64,000 bases of DNA from Flavobacteriaceae bacterium 3519-10 (GTDB lineage: Bacteria; Bacteroidota; Bacteroidia; Flavobacteriales; Weeksellaceae). This document shows positions 40,777 through 49,802 of the stretch, in pieces. Within the stretch, counting starts at the first letter, position 1, and every line of letters starts with the position of its first letter. The notes below the pieces were generated by a model that did not search any database, was not told where the DNA came from, and was given only the letters and a program-made list of their open reading frames with translations. The position numbers were made by a program, and so were the translations under genes. The stretch spans positions 1,436,342-1,500,341 of the forward strand of contig CP001673.1 of the NCBI GenBank assembly GCA_000023725.1. The letters are read 5' to 3'.

Positions 40777-41760
40777 ATGGCACTCAATCTTTTTAATCCG
40801 TTCGAAGATTTAATTTTTGGTGAGCAGTTCTGCTTCCTCACCGGCGACTTAACCACCAATACCATGACGGTTTTCCCCACATGGCTGATGGATCATTTTA
40901 AATTCGGCGAAGATCGCATCGAAATGATGGATAAAAGCAAAACCTATGTTTATGCAGATCTGCACCTGCCCTGTTCGGAACGTGTAAAAACCGCATTTGA
41001 CGAACTGGATGAAAACATAAAGCAAGCGTATGAAAACGGCTACGAAGGCATGGCAGCGCTGAATGACCAGCTGCTTTTTCTGTGGACGGGGCGCATGGTT
41101 TATGGCCTGCTATATTATGAGATGCAGTATGAAAGCAACAGAGCGTTACGCACAGGTCTTCAGTTCACGCTTTCCACACTGTTACGGGAACGTTTCGGAA
41201 ATTTCCACCTGATGCTGCAGTCGATCGTTGAATCTGTGACGTTTGTAGGAAGAAAACCGTGGAGCATCGCGGTATTTCCGTTGAAATATTCAGCAGATAT
41301 TATCAGTTTTCGCGATGATTCTGTAAATCTTCTTTTCCAGTTTGGTGTGAATGGATTTGGTTTTATTGCGAGCCTGCAAGATAATGGTGTAATTGGCGAG
41401 AAGCAGAAAGATATTCTCGAAAAGATGCGCGGGTATGTGCTTCATCCAGTACAGTTCGAAGAATTATATGCAAGGTTCCATTATTCCGATTATATCCTTC
41501 AGTACAAACCGGAATATAAAATAGAAAACGCAGGAAACTCGGTAACTATCGAAGCTCTGCCTGTTGAAGCCACCGAAGACCGGCCACTTTTTGGGTTTTG
41601 GGATGATGAAATGTTTGCGCAACTGCTCAGCAATTACTGGCAGGTCTACGGAATCGAGAGAGGCGATATCATTAGATTTCAGCAGCCTTTTCTAAGTTTC
41701 CTCGAAAACCCATATACAAAGGAATTCATCCTTCCCGAATCAATCAGTTTACCTTATTAA
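40777..41760 (+). CDS. Conserved protein of unknown function
   Basis: I do not recognise a named family for this 327-residue cytoplasmic protein; similar ones appear to be widespread in Flavobacteriia, by my recollection only. There is no signal peptide or membrane helix. Features: an aromatic N-terminus (LFNPFEDLIFGEQFCFLTG), a mixed helical middle with YYEMQYESNRALRTGLQ, and a C-terminal domain with acidic and aromatic residues (LFGFWDDEMFAQLLSNYW, RFQQPFLSF). It is divergent from dnaX with its own promoter and has a terminator behind it, so it is monocistronic. Confidence 0.78.
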   Translation: MALNLFNPFEDLIFGEQFCFLTGDLTTNTMTVFPTWLMDHFKFGEDRIEMMDKSKTYVYADLHLPCSERVKTAFDELDENIKQAYENGYEGMAALNDQLLFLWTGRMVYGLLYYEMQYESNRALRTGLQFTLSTLLRERFGNFHLMLQSIVESVTFVGRKPWSIAVFPLKYSADIISFRDDSVNLLFQFGVNGFGFIASLQDNGVIGEKQKDILEKMRGYVLHPVQFEELYARFHYSDYILQYKPEYKIENAGNSVTIEALPVEATEDRPLFGFWDDEMFAQLLSNYWQVYGIERGDIIRFQQPFLSFLENPYTKEFILPESISLPY

Positions 41761-41772
41761 ATGATATAAACA

Positions 41773-41798
41773 AAAACCCCTTCAATGTGAAGGGTTTT
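41773..41798 (+). terminator. Terminator between convergent genes
   Basis: AAAACCCCTTC (41773-41783) and GAAGGGTTTT (41789-41798) form a stem with one bulged C; it can serve both directions. Confidence 0.8.
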
Positions 41799-41814
41799 AT
41801 AGTATTCAGGAAGC

Positions 41815-44445
41815 CTATACGGCATTTCCGCTCTCCAGAATTTCTTTGTTCTGATATTCCTGCACCAGATCTATGGCATTGGAAATTACATCGCTTAGAG
41901 CTGTGATGAAGGTATTTTCTTCGGCCAGGCTCATTGCATGTTTCAGCGCATCAATCTCTACCGGGATAATTTCATAGCTTACATCCCTTCCCGAGCTGTG
42001 AATTCCGGAAATCACCAACCCGTTTATCTGCTCTTCGGTCCTGCCGCGAAGGTGTTTTTCGTTGCGGATGATGATATGATCGAACATGCGTCCGGCAATT
42101 TTTCCGCACTGCATAATATCTTCGTCACGACGGTCTCCAACGCCCGAAATAATGCCGATTTTCTTCGGCGAATCTACGTTTTTCAGGTAATCTTCGATCG
42201 CCTCATACCCTGACGGATTGTGTGCGAAATCAATCAGTACGTTAAATTTCTTGAATTTAAATATATTAAGACGTCCTGGTGTAAGTGCCGCACTTGGTAT
42301 CAGTGTTCGCAGTGAGTTCGCGATATCTTCAATCGCAAAACCATGCAGATAAGTGGCTAAAGTGGCTGCGAGTACGTTCGAAATCATAAACCGTGCTTTA
42401 CCTTCCATTGTGATCGGCACACTGTGCGCCTTTACCACACGGATCTTCCATTCGCCTTTTTTGATGGTGATGAAACCTTCTTCGTACACGCAGGTAATTT
42501 TGCCTTCTTTCGCAAATTTCCGGATGTACTCGTTATTTTCGTCTAAGCTGAAAATTGCAATTTTCGAATCCAAATCGGGCATAAGCCGCATCGAATATTC
42601 GTCGTCCGCATTCAGAACACTCCAGCCGCCTTTCTTCACGGCATCGAGCACTACCCTTTTCACTTTGGTAAGGTCTTTCAGGTTATGAATATCGTTCATT
42701 CCCAAATGATCTTCTTTAATGTTGGTAAGCACACCGATGTCGCACGAACTGAAACCAAGTCCCGAACGCAGTATGCCGCCGCGTGCCGTCTCCAGCACCG
42801 CGAACTCCACGGTGGGATCTTTAAGGATAAATTCCGCAGAGATTGGTCCTGTTGTATCGCCTTTAGTAAGCATCGTATTCTGGATGTAGATACCGTCTGA
42901 AGTAGTAAAACCTACGCGGTATCCATTGTTCTTAACGATATGGGCAATTAATCTAGTCGTTGTAGTTTTCCCGTTTGTGCCGGTAACCGCAATAATTGGA
43001 ATACGGAATGGTTTGCCCTGCGGATAAAGCATATCCACCACGGGTGCCGCTACGTTTCTTGGCAAACCTTCGCTCGGAGCAAGGTGCATCCTGAAGCCCG
43101 GCGCTGCGTTAACTTCCAGAATGGCGCCGCCGCTTTCTTTGAGTGGCTGCGTAAGGTTTTCGGCCATAATATCTACACCACATACATCGAGGCCGATGAT
43201 TTTAGAGATCCTTTCGCACATCGTGATGTTCTCCGGATGCACCATATCGGTTACATCAATGGAGGTTCCGCCCGTTGACAGGTTGGCTGTAGATTTCAGA
43301 TATACCACCTCACCTCTTTGCGGAACGGTATCAAGCGTATAATTTAATTTTTCTAAAAGTTCGTTGGTATCTTTATCAACAAGAATTTCGGTAAGTACGT
43401 TTTCGTGGCCATAGCCCCGTTTGCTGTCCTGGTTTTCGGTATCGATGAGTTGCTGAATGTTCTTTTCACCGTCTCCCACAACATGCGCGGGCACGCGGCG
43501 CGCTGCCGCTACCATTTTATGATCGATAACCAATACCCTGAAATCGAATCCGGTAATGTATTTTTCAACGATAACCTTTTTGCCATAATTCTGCGCGTGC
43601 TGAAGACCAATCAGTGCCGACTCATAATCATTCACATTGATCGACGATCCTTTCCCGTGATTGCCGTCCAGGGGCTTCAGAACGATCGGATAGCCAATTT
43701 TGCGGATCACTCTTTCAAGTTCTTCAGGTTCGGTCACAAGATCACCCATCGGGACAGGTATTGCGTTATCGTCGAGCATTTTCTTTGTCAGTTCTTTATT
43801 ACATGCCATGTCGACCGCTATAGAGCTGGTTTTTCCGGTAATTGTTGCCTGAAAACGCTGCTGATGAATCCCATAGCCCAGCTGCACCAGAGAGTTGCGG
43901 CCTAACCTGATCCACGGAATATTTCTCGCTACTGCTTCTTCCACGATGCTACCGGTCGACGGACCCAGACGTTCCTGCTCACGGATTTCCTTTAACCGCT
44001 GGATACAGGCTTCAATATCATACTCGCGTGCGTCGATCAGATAGCGAACAAGCTCCACCGACTGTTCGGCGGCATAAACCCCACAATTCGCTTCAAGGTA
44101 ACTGAAAACAACATTGTAAACACCGGGAGTTTTGGTTTCGCGCGTGCGTCCGAATCCTGTTTCCATTCCGGCAAGCGTCTGAATTTCGAGGGCGATATGC
44201 TCAATCACATGCCCCATCCAGGTACCCATTTCAACCCTTTGAAAAAAACCTCCTTCCACGCCTTCTGAGCATCGGTGGGTGATCAGCGACGGAAGAAGCT
44301 GTTCAAGACGCTCACGAAAACCATCGATTTTATTGGTCGGGAGATGTTCAAGTTCCTCTAAATCGAGCCGCATCTGAATGAGTTTTTTTCTGCGGATACT
44401 CCAAATATTCGGGCCGCGTAAAACCTGTATTTTTTCTATTTTCAT
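41815..44445 (-). CDS. cphA: Cyanophycin synthetase
   Basis: Makes cyanophycin, a poly-aspartate with arginine side chains used to store nitrogen and carbon. 876 residues, normal length. Seen: an N-terminal domain (about 1-160) with RCSEGVEGGFF; an ATP-grasp domain (about 195-470) with KPLDGNHGKGSSINV and ILEVNAAPGFRMH; and a Mur-ligase-like domain (about 480-876) with the P-loop VTGTNGKTTTTRLIA, LTNIKEDHLG, DFAHNPSGYEAI and the RTEEQINGLVISG end. All key motifs are present, so the enzyme looks active. Divergent from the cyanophycinase gene 44639-45526, with a roughly 190-base regulatory region between. Confidence 0.96.
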   Translation of the reverse strand: MKIEKIQVLRGPNIWSIRRKKLIQMRLDLEELEHLPTNKIDGFRERLEQLLPSLITHRCSEGVEGGFFQRVEMGTWMGHVIEHIALEIQTLAGMETGFGRTRETKTPGVYNVVFSYLEANCGVYAAEQSVELVRYLIDAREYDIEACIQRLKEIREQERLGPSTGSIVEEAVARNIPWIRLGRNSLVQLGYGIHQQRFQATITGKTSSIAVDMACNKELTKKMLDDNAIPVPMGDLVTEPEELERVIRKIGYPIVLKPLDGNHGKGSSINVNDYESALIGLQHAQNYGKKVIVEKYITGFDFRVLVIDHKMVAAARRVPAHVVGDGEKNIQQLIDTENQDSKRGYGHENVLTEILVDKDTNELLEKLNYTLDTVPQRGEVVYLKSTANLSTGGTSIDVTDMVHPENITMCERISKIIGLDVCGVDIMAENLTQPLKESGGAILEVNAAPGFRMHLAPSEGLPRNVAAPVVDMLYPQGKPFRIPIIAVTGTNGKTTTTRLIAHIVKNNGYRVGFTTSDGIYIQNTMLTKGDTTGPISAEFILKDPTVEFAVLETARGGILRSGLGFSSCDIGVLTNIKEDHLGMNDIHNLKDLTKVKRVVLDAVKKGGWSVLNADDEYSMRLMPDLDSKIAIFSLDENNEYIRKFAKEGKITCVYEEGFITIKKGEWKIRVVKAHSVPITMEGKARFMISNVLAATLATYLHGFAIEDIANSLRTLIPSAALTPGRLNIFKFKKFNVLIDFAHNPSGYEAIEDYLKNVDSPKKIGIISGVGDRRDEDIMQCGKIAGRMFDHIIIRNEKHLRGRTEEQINGLVISGIHSSGRDVSYEIIPVEIDALKHAMSLAEENTFITALSDVISNAIDLVQEYQNKEILESGNAV

Positions 44446-44614
44446 ATATTAAGCTGTGATTATCGTAGTTTATTTAGCAATGTAATTCAAAGATAAAAGA
44501 AATGAGCATTAATTGGAAATATTTTTTAGCAACAGTGTCGCTCTGCACGCAGAATGAGGACAATATCAGTACGTCGCGGCAAAATTCCCACCCTGCTAAT
44601 GCGCTGAAAAAGTA

Positions 44615-44632
44615 TAATTTTGGTTAAATTTG
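44615..44632 (+). promoter_or_regulatory. Overlapping -7 elements of the cyanophycinase gene
   Basis: TAATTTTG (44615-44622) and TAAATTTG (44625-44632), both exact TAnnTTTG matches. The second contains a TTG (44630) in frame with the gene, which therefore is promoter and not start codon. Two staggered promoters may allow dual control. Confidence 0.5.
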
Positions 44633-44638
44633 CACCCT

Positions 44639-45526
44639 ATGAGAGCAGTTGGAAAATTAATGATTATTGGAGGCGCTGTAAATAAAGGCAGTTTTTCAGA
44701 AACCGAATACGACCAGAATGTTGAAAAAAACCTTAACTTTTTTGAAAGAGGAATTCTACGCAAGATCATCGATGAATCCTGCAGCAAGAAAGATTCCGTA
44801 ATTGAGGTAATCACCACTGCATCCCAAATTCCGCAAATCGTAGGCCCCGAATATAAAAAAGCCTTCGAATTTTTAGGGGCGAGGAATGTAAATATTTTAG
44901 ATATCCAGACACGCGAAGATGCGAACAGCGACGCGATGGTTGCGCGTGCTGTCGCGGCTGATGTTGTAATGTTTACCGGAGGCGATCAGCTGAGGTTAAC
45001 GTCGATTTTAGGTGGCACAAGATTTCACGAAGCCATCCTTCTCAAATATCAGGAACAGAATTTTATTTACGCGGGAACTTCCGCCGGAGCTGCCGCAGCC
45101 TCCGAAAATATGATCTACCAGGGTTCTAGCAGCGAGGCATTGCTAAAAGGTGAAATTAAAACTACACAAGGTTTAGGTTTCATAGAGAATGTAATTGTGG
45201 ATACCCATTTTGTGCAGCGCGGCAGGATCGGCCGGCTGTTCCAATCTGTGGTGAATAATCCGCGCACACTCGGAATTGGTCTAGGTGAAGATACAGGCCT
45301 TTACATTAATGGAGATACAATGACAGCGATCGGTTCCGGCCTCGTGATCCTCGTAGACGGCCGTTTCATAAAAGATACAAACCTTACGAAAATTGAGCTG
45401 GGACAGCCGATTTCAATTGATAACCTCACGGTTCATGTGATGTCTCAGAATGATTTCTTCGACCTTAAAACTAAAGAGTTCACGATCGTAAATTCACAAT
45501 ACAACCCTATTCCTCAGGATAATTAA
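44639..45526 (+). CDS. cphB: Cyanophycinase
   Basis: A serine exopeptidase of family S51 that cuts cyanophycin into beta-Asp-Arg dipeptides. 295 residues from ATG 44639 (the upstream TTG at 44630 lies in the -7 element). Seen: KLMIIGGAVNKG at the start, TGGDQLRLTSILGGT, the nucleophile in YAGTSAGAAAAS (Ser near 142), DTHFVQRGRIGRL, and GIGLGEDTGLYI. No signal peptide, so it acts in the cytoplasm. The following isoaspartyl peptidase is 16 bases downstream and completes the breakdown, so these two form one operon. Confidence 0.95.
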   Translation: MRAVGKLMIIGGAVNKGSFSETEYDQNVEKNLNFFERGILRKIIDESCSKKDSVIEVITTASQIPQIVGPEYKKAFEFLGARNVNILDIQTREDANSDAMVARAVAADVVMFTGGDQLRLTSILGGTRFHEAILLKYQEQNFIYAGTSAGAAAASENMIYQGSSSEALLKGEIKTTQGLGFIENVIVDTHFVQRGRIGRLFQSVVNNPRTLGIGLGEDTGLYINGDTMTAIGSGLVILVDGRFIKDTNLTKIELGQPISIDNLTVHVMSQNDFFDLKTKEFTIVNSQYNPIPQDN

Positions 45527-45542
45527 CTCTAATAAATCACCA

Positions 45543-46385
45543 ATGAAAGTAATCATACACGGGGGCTTTTTCTCCGAAAGCGACAAAAGCGACGAAGTGA
45601 AAACGGCAAAACAGAAAGCCCTTAAACGCATCGTAACCCAGGCGTATGATTATTTGCAAAAAAAATCGGCAGAAGACACGGTAGAGTACGCGGTTTCTTT
45701 ATTGGAAGACGACGAACTCTTCAATGCCGGAACCGGTTCACAGATCCAAAGCGACGGAAAAATCAGGATGAGCGCTGCGCTGATGAATGGAGATACACAA
45801 AAATTTTCAGGTGTCATCAATATCGAAAATGTAAGGAATCCGATTAAAATTGCAAAAGTTCTGATGAACGAAGAAGACAGCGTTTTAGGAGGATCGGGTG
45901 CAAAAAAATACGCTTCGGAATATGGTTTCGAAGAATTTTCTCCCGAAACACCCAAACGTCGTGAGGAATATGAAGAAAAACTGAAGAATGGCGGAAAAGG
46001 GACCGTAGGCTGCGTAGCACTGGATGCCGACGGACGGCTTGCAGCAGCAACTTCAACCGGAGGAAAAGGTTTCGAATTAGCCGGGAGGATTTCTGATTCA
46101 GCCACAGTTGCCGGAAATTACGCAAATAAGTTCTGCGCAGTGAGCTGCACGGGCGTCGGCGAAGACATTGTAAGCAACGCCACCGCAGCGAAAATCGTGA
46201 CGCGCGTCACAGACGGACTCGCTTTAAACGAAGCGTTTCAAAAGACATTTTCCGAACTGAAGCAAATCGATGGGTTTGCAGGCGCAATCGCAATCGACAA
46301 AGACGGAAACACGTTCCATCAGGACTCGGAGCCCACGATGGTTTTCGCCAGCTACGACGGAGAGAATTTTGAAGTTTTCAGCTAA
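45543..46385 (+). CDS. Isoaspartyl peptidase/L-asparaginase (Ntn-hydrolase)
   Basis: 280 residues of the plant-type asparaginase family, which self-cleaves to expose an N-terminal Thr. Seen: VIIHGGFF at the start, NAGTGSQIQSDG (about 61-72), and the autocleavage site GGKGTVGCVALD with nucleophile T154, then AATSTGG and SCTGVGEDI. The family splits beta-aspartyl dipeptides. Following cyanophycinase directly, its likely job is to hydrolyse beta-Asp-Arg into aspartate and arginine. No signal peptide. The GGFF replaces the usual GGAG near the N-terminus, a mild difference that need not affect activity. Confidence 0.93.
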   Translation: MKVIIHGGFFSESDKSDEVKTAKQKALKRIVTQAYDYLQKKSAEDTVEYAVSLLEDDELFNAGTGSQIQSDGKIRMSAALMNGDTQKFSGVINIENVRNPIKIAKVLMNEEDSVLGGSGAKKYASEYGFEEFSPETPKRREEYEEKLKNGGKGTVGCVALDADGRLAAATSTGGKGFELAGRISDSATVAGNYANKFCAVSCTGVGEDIVSNATAAKIVTRVTDGLALNEAFQKTFSELKQIDGFAGAIAIDKDGNTFHQDSEPTMVFASYDGENFEVFS

Positions 46386-46484
46386 TAAACACAGACATTT
46401 GACCAAATTTGGCAGACCTGCGAGCTTAATTCAAAATAGTTCGCATAATTATTGCAGCGCATTCTGTCATTAAAAAACAGTATT

Positions 46485-46652
46485 ATGAAATTATTATTTG
46501 GTCTAGCAATTTTGGGTGCGATGTTTCTAACGGCATGTGTACAGAAAGAAGAAAAACGCGATGAGTTTAAAGAGAACCACAGCGTCGACGAAAAGAGAAA
46601 TGCAGGCGTAGATTCAGCGGCGCTGGAGCCCAGCCAGCCTGTAGTTCAATAA
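46485..46652 (+). CDS. Small lipoprotein
   Basis: 55 residues from ATG 46485. The signal peptide (MKLLFGLAILGAMFLTAC) ends in a lipobox LTAC with Cys18 as lipid anchor, and a short charged tail follows (EEKRDEFKENHS to PSQPVVQ). An in-frame TTG at 46452 would add 11 residues before the signal peptide and is less likely. No family recognised. Such very small lipoproteins are common between larger genes in Bacteroidota. A strong terminator follows immediately. Confidence 0.65.
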   Translation: MKLLFGLAILGAMFLTACVQKEEKRDEFKENHSVDEKRNAGVDSAALEPSQPVVQ

Positions 46653-46680
46653 AAAAATGCGTCAATTTTGACGCATTTTT
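46653..46680. terminator. Bidirectional terminator between the small lipoprotein and fabH
   Basis: AAAAATGCGTCAA (46653-46665) and TTGACGCATTTTT (46668-46680) form a perfect 13-base stem. Confidence 0.9.
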
Positions 46681-46700
46681 ATTTTAAATAGATATTTTCA

Positions 46701-47723
46701 TCAGTAATTAAATAGAACAGAACCCCAGGTGAATCCGCTTCCAAAAGCTGACAGTAGCACCAGGTCTCCCCGCTTTATTTTGGCTTCTGCAATGGCTTCA
46801 CTTAACGCAATCGGTATTGATGCCGCGGTGGTATTGCCGTATTTCTGAATATTATTAAATACTTTTTCCTCTGGTAAACCCATTTTCTGCTGCACAAACT
46901 GCGCGATCCGTAAATTAGCCTGATGTGGAATGAACATATCCAGATCTTCAACGGTTTTTCCGGCACTGCTAAGGGCTTCCATCATGGTTTCAGGAAAACG
47001 GGTAACGGCGTGCTTGAATACAAAATTTCCGTTCATTACCGGATAGATCTCAGCATTCGTTACACTTTCAGGTTCAAGGCGCATCCGGTCGCTCCAACCG
47101 TATTTAGATCCCGGGAATTTAGTACAAAGCTGATCCGCATATTTTCCTTCAGAATGCATGTTAACCGACAAAATATCGCCAGCGCTTTCATCTTCTGCAG
47201 CCGATAAAATAACGGCTCCGGCACCATCGCCGAAGATTACCGAAACACCTCGGCCTTCATCAGAAAAATCAAGTCCGAACGAATGAATTTCTGCACCTAC
47301 AACAAGAACGTTTTTATACATTTTCGACTTGATGAAGGCGTTTGCAACACTCATCGCGTATACAAAACCTGAACATTGGTTCCTTACATCAAGCGCACCA
47401 ATGGTATCGCAGCCCAGCATTTCCTGCAGCAAAACCCCGCAACCCGGAAAATAATAATCCGGCGAAAGCGTCGCAAACACAATATAATCGATATCTTTTG
47501 CAGTAAGCCCTGCCATTTCAAGCGCTTTTTCAGAAGCTTTAAAACCTAGAAACGCAGTGGTTTCTTCGGCATCATTTCGGTTTTGGCGGTGGTGGCGTTC
47601 TTTAATACCGGTCCGCTCGGTGATCCACTCGTCATTGGTGTTCATCAGTTTCGAAAGATCGTCGTTCGTCACAACATTTTCAGGAACATAATGGCCTATA
47701 CCCTTAATTGTACTTTTTATCAT
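46701..47723 (-). CDS. fabH: 3-oxoacyl-[acyl-carrier-protein] synthase III
   Basis: Starts fatty acid synthesis by condensing an acyl-CoA primer with malonyl-ACP. 340 residues. Seen: the N-terminal IKGIGHYVPENVVTN, TNDEWITERTGI, catalytic Cys in DVRNQCSGFVYAM (about 118), FGDGAGAVIL, catalytic His in FIPHQANLRI (about 262), and Asn in NIQKYGNTTAASIP. Branched primers are common in Flavobacteriia, which fits the branched-chain keto-acid enzyme at the window end. Another copy of fabH usually lies in the fatty acid cluster. A -7 element TATCTTTG lies on the minus strand upstream (plus 47740-47747). Confidence 0.95.
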   Translation of the reverse strand: MIKSTIKGIGHYVPENVVTNDDLSKLMNTNDEWITERTGIKERHHRQNRNDAEETTAFLGFKASEKALEMAGLTAKDIDYIVFATLSPDYYFPGCGVLLQEMLGCDTIGALDVRNQCSGFVYAMSVANAFIKSKMYKNVLVVGAEIHSFGLDFSDEGRGVSVIFGDGAGAVILSAAEDESAGDILSVNMHSEGKYADQLCTKFPGSKYGWSDRMRLEPESVTNAEIYPVMNGNFVFKHAVTRFPETMMEALSSAGKTVEDLDMFIPHQANLRIAQFVQQKMGLPEEKVFNNIQKYGNTTAASIPIALSEAIAEAKIKRGDLVLLSAFGSGFTWGSVLFNY

Positions 47724-47739
47724 TAAGAAATAATTTTTG

Positions 47740-47747
47740 CAAAGATA
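47740..47747 (-). promoter_or_regulatory. -7 element of fabH
   Basis: Reads TATCTTTG on the minus strand, 16 bases before the fabH ATG. Confidence 0.5.
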
Positions 47748-47795
47748 AAGTTATTTATAGGATCTCCCCCGTTATGGCAAAGTGGGAAATATGAT

Positions 47796-47803
47796 TAAAT
47801 TTG
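47796..47803 (+). promoter_or_regulatory. -7 element of corA
   Basis: TAAATTTG, an exact match, ending 4 bases before the corA ATG; a leaderless or nearly leaderless transcript is implied. Confidence 0.45.
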
Positions 47804-47807
47804 TGGA

Positions 47808-48710
47808 ATGCCAATAGAACTCATCTTTCGGAACCACCATTGCGAATGGTTGGATGTAGAAGCGCCAACGCAGCAGGATCTGGATTTTCTTCATGAAAAG
47901 TACGGGATAAACAGCCTGTTGCTGGAAGACACAATAGATCCTAACCACCTGCCGAAATTTGAGCAGGACAGATCCGTAAAGTTCTTTCTGATGCGCGAAA
48001 ACACGGAACTTGAGCGCACCAACCTCAATACATTAAGCGACATCTCCACCAAGCTCGGTATTTTTCTGATCAGAAACGTGATCATCACGGTGCACCGTAT
48101 GAAAAACCGCAGCATTTACGAACTCAAGAAAGAAATTCTTCTGCCTGAATGTGCAGATGCGACCCCGGACAAAATTGCCCTTATTTTAGCGTTGAAGGTG
48201 ATGAAATCTTTCGATGATGAATCGAAAAGCCTGCTAGAAACAATGGATAATATTGAGAACGAAATCTTCCTCAAAAACACCGGGAACAGCAACCACATCC
48301 GCAGGCTTTATCAGTTAAAACGAAAGTCCGGGCTCAATACCCGGATCCTGCATATCTCGGGTGGTTTCATCGACCATTTTAAAGATTTAAAAATTAACGA
48401 TACCGAATTCACCGATCTCAAGGACAAACATGACGACGTAATCACAGATTTCGAACATCTTACGGCACAGGCAACCAACCTTATTTCAATGTTTCTGGCA
48501 ATGAGTGATCAGCGTGCAAATCAAGTGATGAAGGTACTTGCAATTTACTCGATGTACTTTTTCCCGATTACGTTTATCGCCGGAATTTATGGGATGAATT
48601 TCGACAACATGCCTGAACTTCACCATCCCCTCGGTTATTTTCTAACGTTGGGACTGATGGCTTTTATCGCACTCATCACTTTTGTTTATGTGAGACGGAA
48701 GCGCTGGTAA
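47808..48710 (+). CDS. corA: CorA-type magnesium/cobalt transporter
   Basis: A pentameric inner-membrane Mg2+ channel. 300 residues: a cytoplasmic alpha/beta domain (about 1-160), long stalk helices (about 160-240), and two C-terminal membrane helices (about 242-262 and 272-293) separated by the signature YGMNFDNMPE loop. The positively charged end (VRRKRW) is typical. The first membrane helix contains ALA IYSMYFFPITFIAG-like sequence. It is a single-gene unit. Confidence 0.95.
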   Translation: MPIELIFRNHHCEWLDVEAPTQQDLDFLHEKYGINSLLLEDTIDPNHLPKFEQDRSVKFFLMRENTELERTNLNTLSDISTKLGIFLIRNVIITVHRMKNRSIYELKKEILLPECADATPDKIALILALKVMKSFDDESKSLLETMDNIENEIFLKNTGNSNHIRRLYQLKRKSGLNTRILHISGGFIDHFKDLKINDTEFTDLKDKHDDVITDFEHLTAQATNLISMFLAMSDQRANQVMKVLAIYSMYFFPITFIAGIYGMNFDNMPELHHPLGYFLTLGLMAFIALITFVYVRRKRW

Positions 48711-48769
48711 TTATTTTTTTATCTGAATTTTTTTTTGGTTGGGATGAATTTATTTTTTATGGTAATTGG

Positions 48770-48799
48770 TTGATATTCAGAATTAAATAATTAATTTTG
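48770..48799 (+). promoter_or_regulatory. Promoter of the caspase-subtilase-patatin operon
   Basis: TTG at 48770-48772, a 19-base spacer and TAATTTTG at 48792-48799, a full consensus match. The implied leader is about 100 bases, long for this genome. Confidence 0.7.
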
Positions 48800-48819
48800 A
48801 GTAAACTAACACGATAACC

Positions 48820-48894
48820 ATGACTCAAATTTCCCTACGCTGCAAAGAAATTCCAATACCCTACAGTTTTATTGAAACCTCTTTTTCTGATTAG
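48820..48894 (+). CDS. Possible 24-codon leader peptide
   Basis: An ATG-initiated frame inside the leader of the caspase operon (MTQISLRCKEIPIPYSFIE and five more residues), ending at TAG 48894, 14 bases before the caspase start. No match known. It could be an upstream regulatory frame or chance; the long leader makes it worth noting. Confidence 0.25.
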   Translation: MTQISLRCKEIPIPYSFIETSFSD

Positions 48895-48908
48895 TTAAAA
48901 ACTGAATC

Positions 48909-49784
48909 ATGGAACATTTCTTTGCCCTCATCATTGGTGTTGGCGGAGATCTTCCTGCCACCGCGACAGATGCCACCGCTATCTGCAGCTTATTATGCGA
49001 TGCCGGAAGAGGCGGTTATTTAAATGAAAATGTTGAGTTTTTAATAAATGAAAACGCTACAAAACTAAATATACTCGCAGCATTCGACCGAATTATTGCA
49101 AAAACACAACCACTGGAAAAAGCCACAGTTGTTGTGTATTATTCTGGGCATGGGTTACAGATACCTGACGACAACAATCCGAATCAATTCGGTTACTACC
49201 TAAAAACTTCCGGTGCTGATAAAGCCAGAAAAGAGGAAACCATGCTTAACGGAAGCATTTTTTCCGAAAAAATCAACCTGCTCAAAGCCGATAAAATACT
49301 GGTGCTGCTCGACTGTTGCCATGCGGACGGGATTAAGAACAAACAGATATCGGCCTTTGAGGAAATGCGTGTGGAAGAAACCCCCTCGAACCGCGTCCTT
49401 CTCGAAAAACTGAGTGGTGGCGAAGGACGTGTATTTATTTCGGCGTGCGACGATGATGAAGAGTCCGTTATACTGCCGGGCTCGGTAAACAGCCTTTTCA
49501 CCGAAGTATGCCTCGAGGTGTTTAATGGCAAACTTTCACCTTCGGACGAGTTCGTAAGCGTGGTAGACCTGATATATTTCGTGGTTAAAGAAGTTCCGAA
49601 ACGCGTTCTGCCATTTCGCCATACACAACGCCCCATCATCACGGAGGTAAAAAATCTTTCCCCCGATTACTTTGTCTGCCGCAACGGAAATTTTATTCCC
49701 GCTAACAAAGATCTCGAAGACTTCACAATTGACAACACTTCCGAAAGGCTCGGTTTCATCAGCAGCTACGACAACAAAATATAA
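48909..49784 (+). CDS. Caspase-family (C14) cysteine protease
   Basis: 291 residues of caspase/metacaspase type, first gene of the operon. The catalytic His81 lies in VYYSGHGLQ and catalytic Cys137 in LLDCCHADG; the N-terminal FALIIGVG and DATAICSLL match the first strand and helix of the fold. There is no signal peptide, so it is cytoplasmic. The region after the Cys (about 145-175) is a likely processing linker; the rest (about 180-291) carries ISACDDDE and lacks a recognised extra domain. Family caspases in bacteria act in cell-death or conflict systems and cleave after Arg/Lys or Asp; the specificity here is unknown. Spaced 18 bases from the subtilase. Confidence 0.9.
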   Translation: MEHFFALIIGVGGDLPATATDATAICSLLCDAGRGGYLNENVEFLINENATKLNILAAFDRIIAKTQPLEKATVVVYYSGHGLQIPDDNNPNQFGYYLKTSGADKARKEETMLNGSIFSEKINLLKADKILVLLDCCHADGIKNKQISAFEEMRVEETPSNRVLLEKLSGGEGRVFISACDDDEESVILPGSVNSLFTEVCLEVFNGKLSPSDEFVSVVDLIYFVVKEVPKRVLPFRHTQRPIITEVKNLSPDYFVCRNGNFIPANKDLEDFTIDNTSERLGFISSYDNKI

Positions 49785-49802
49785 ACACGACAAAAAACAC
49801 AA

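Noticed and set aside
44630-44638. TTG start of cyanophycinase
   Set aside because: It is part of the -7 element TAAATTTG; the ATG at 44639 gives the normal N-terminus.
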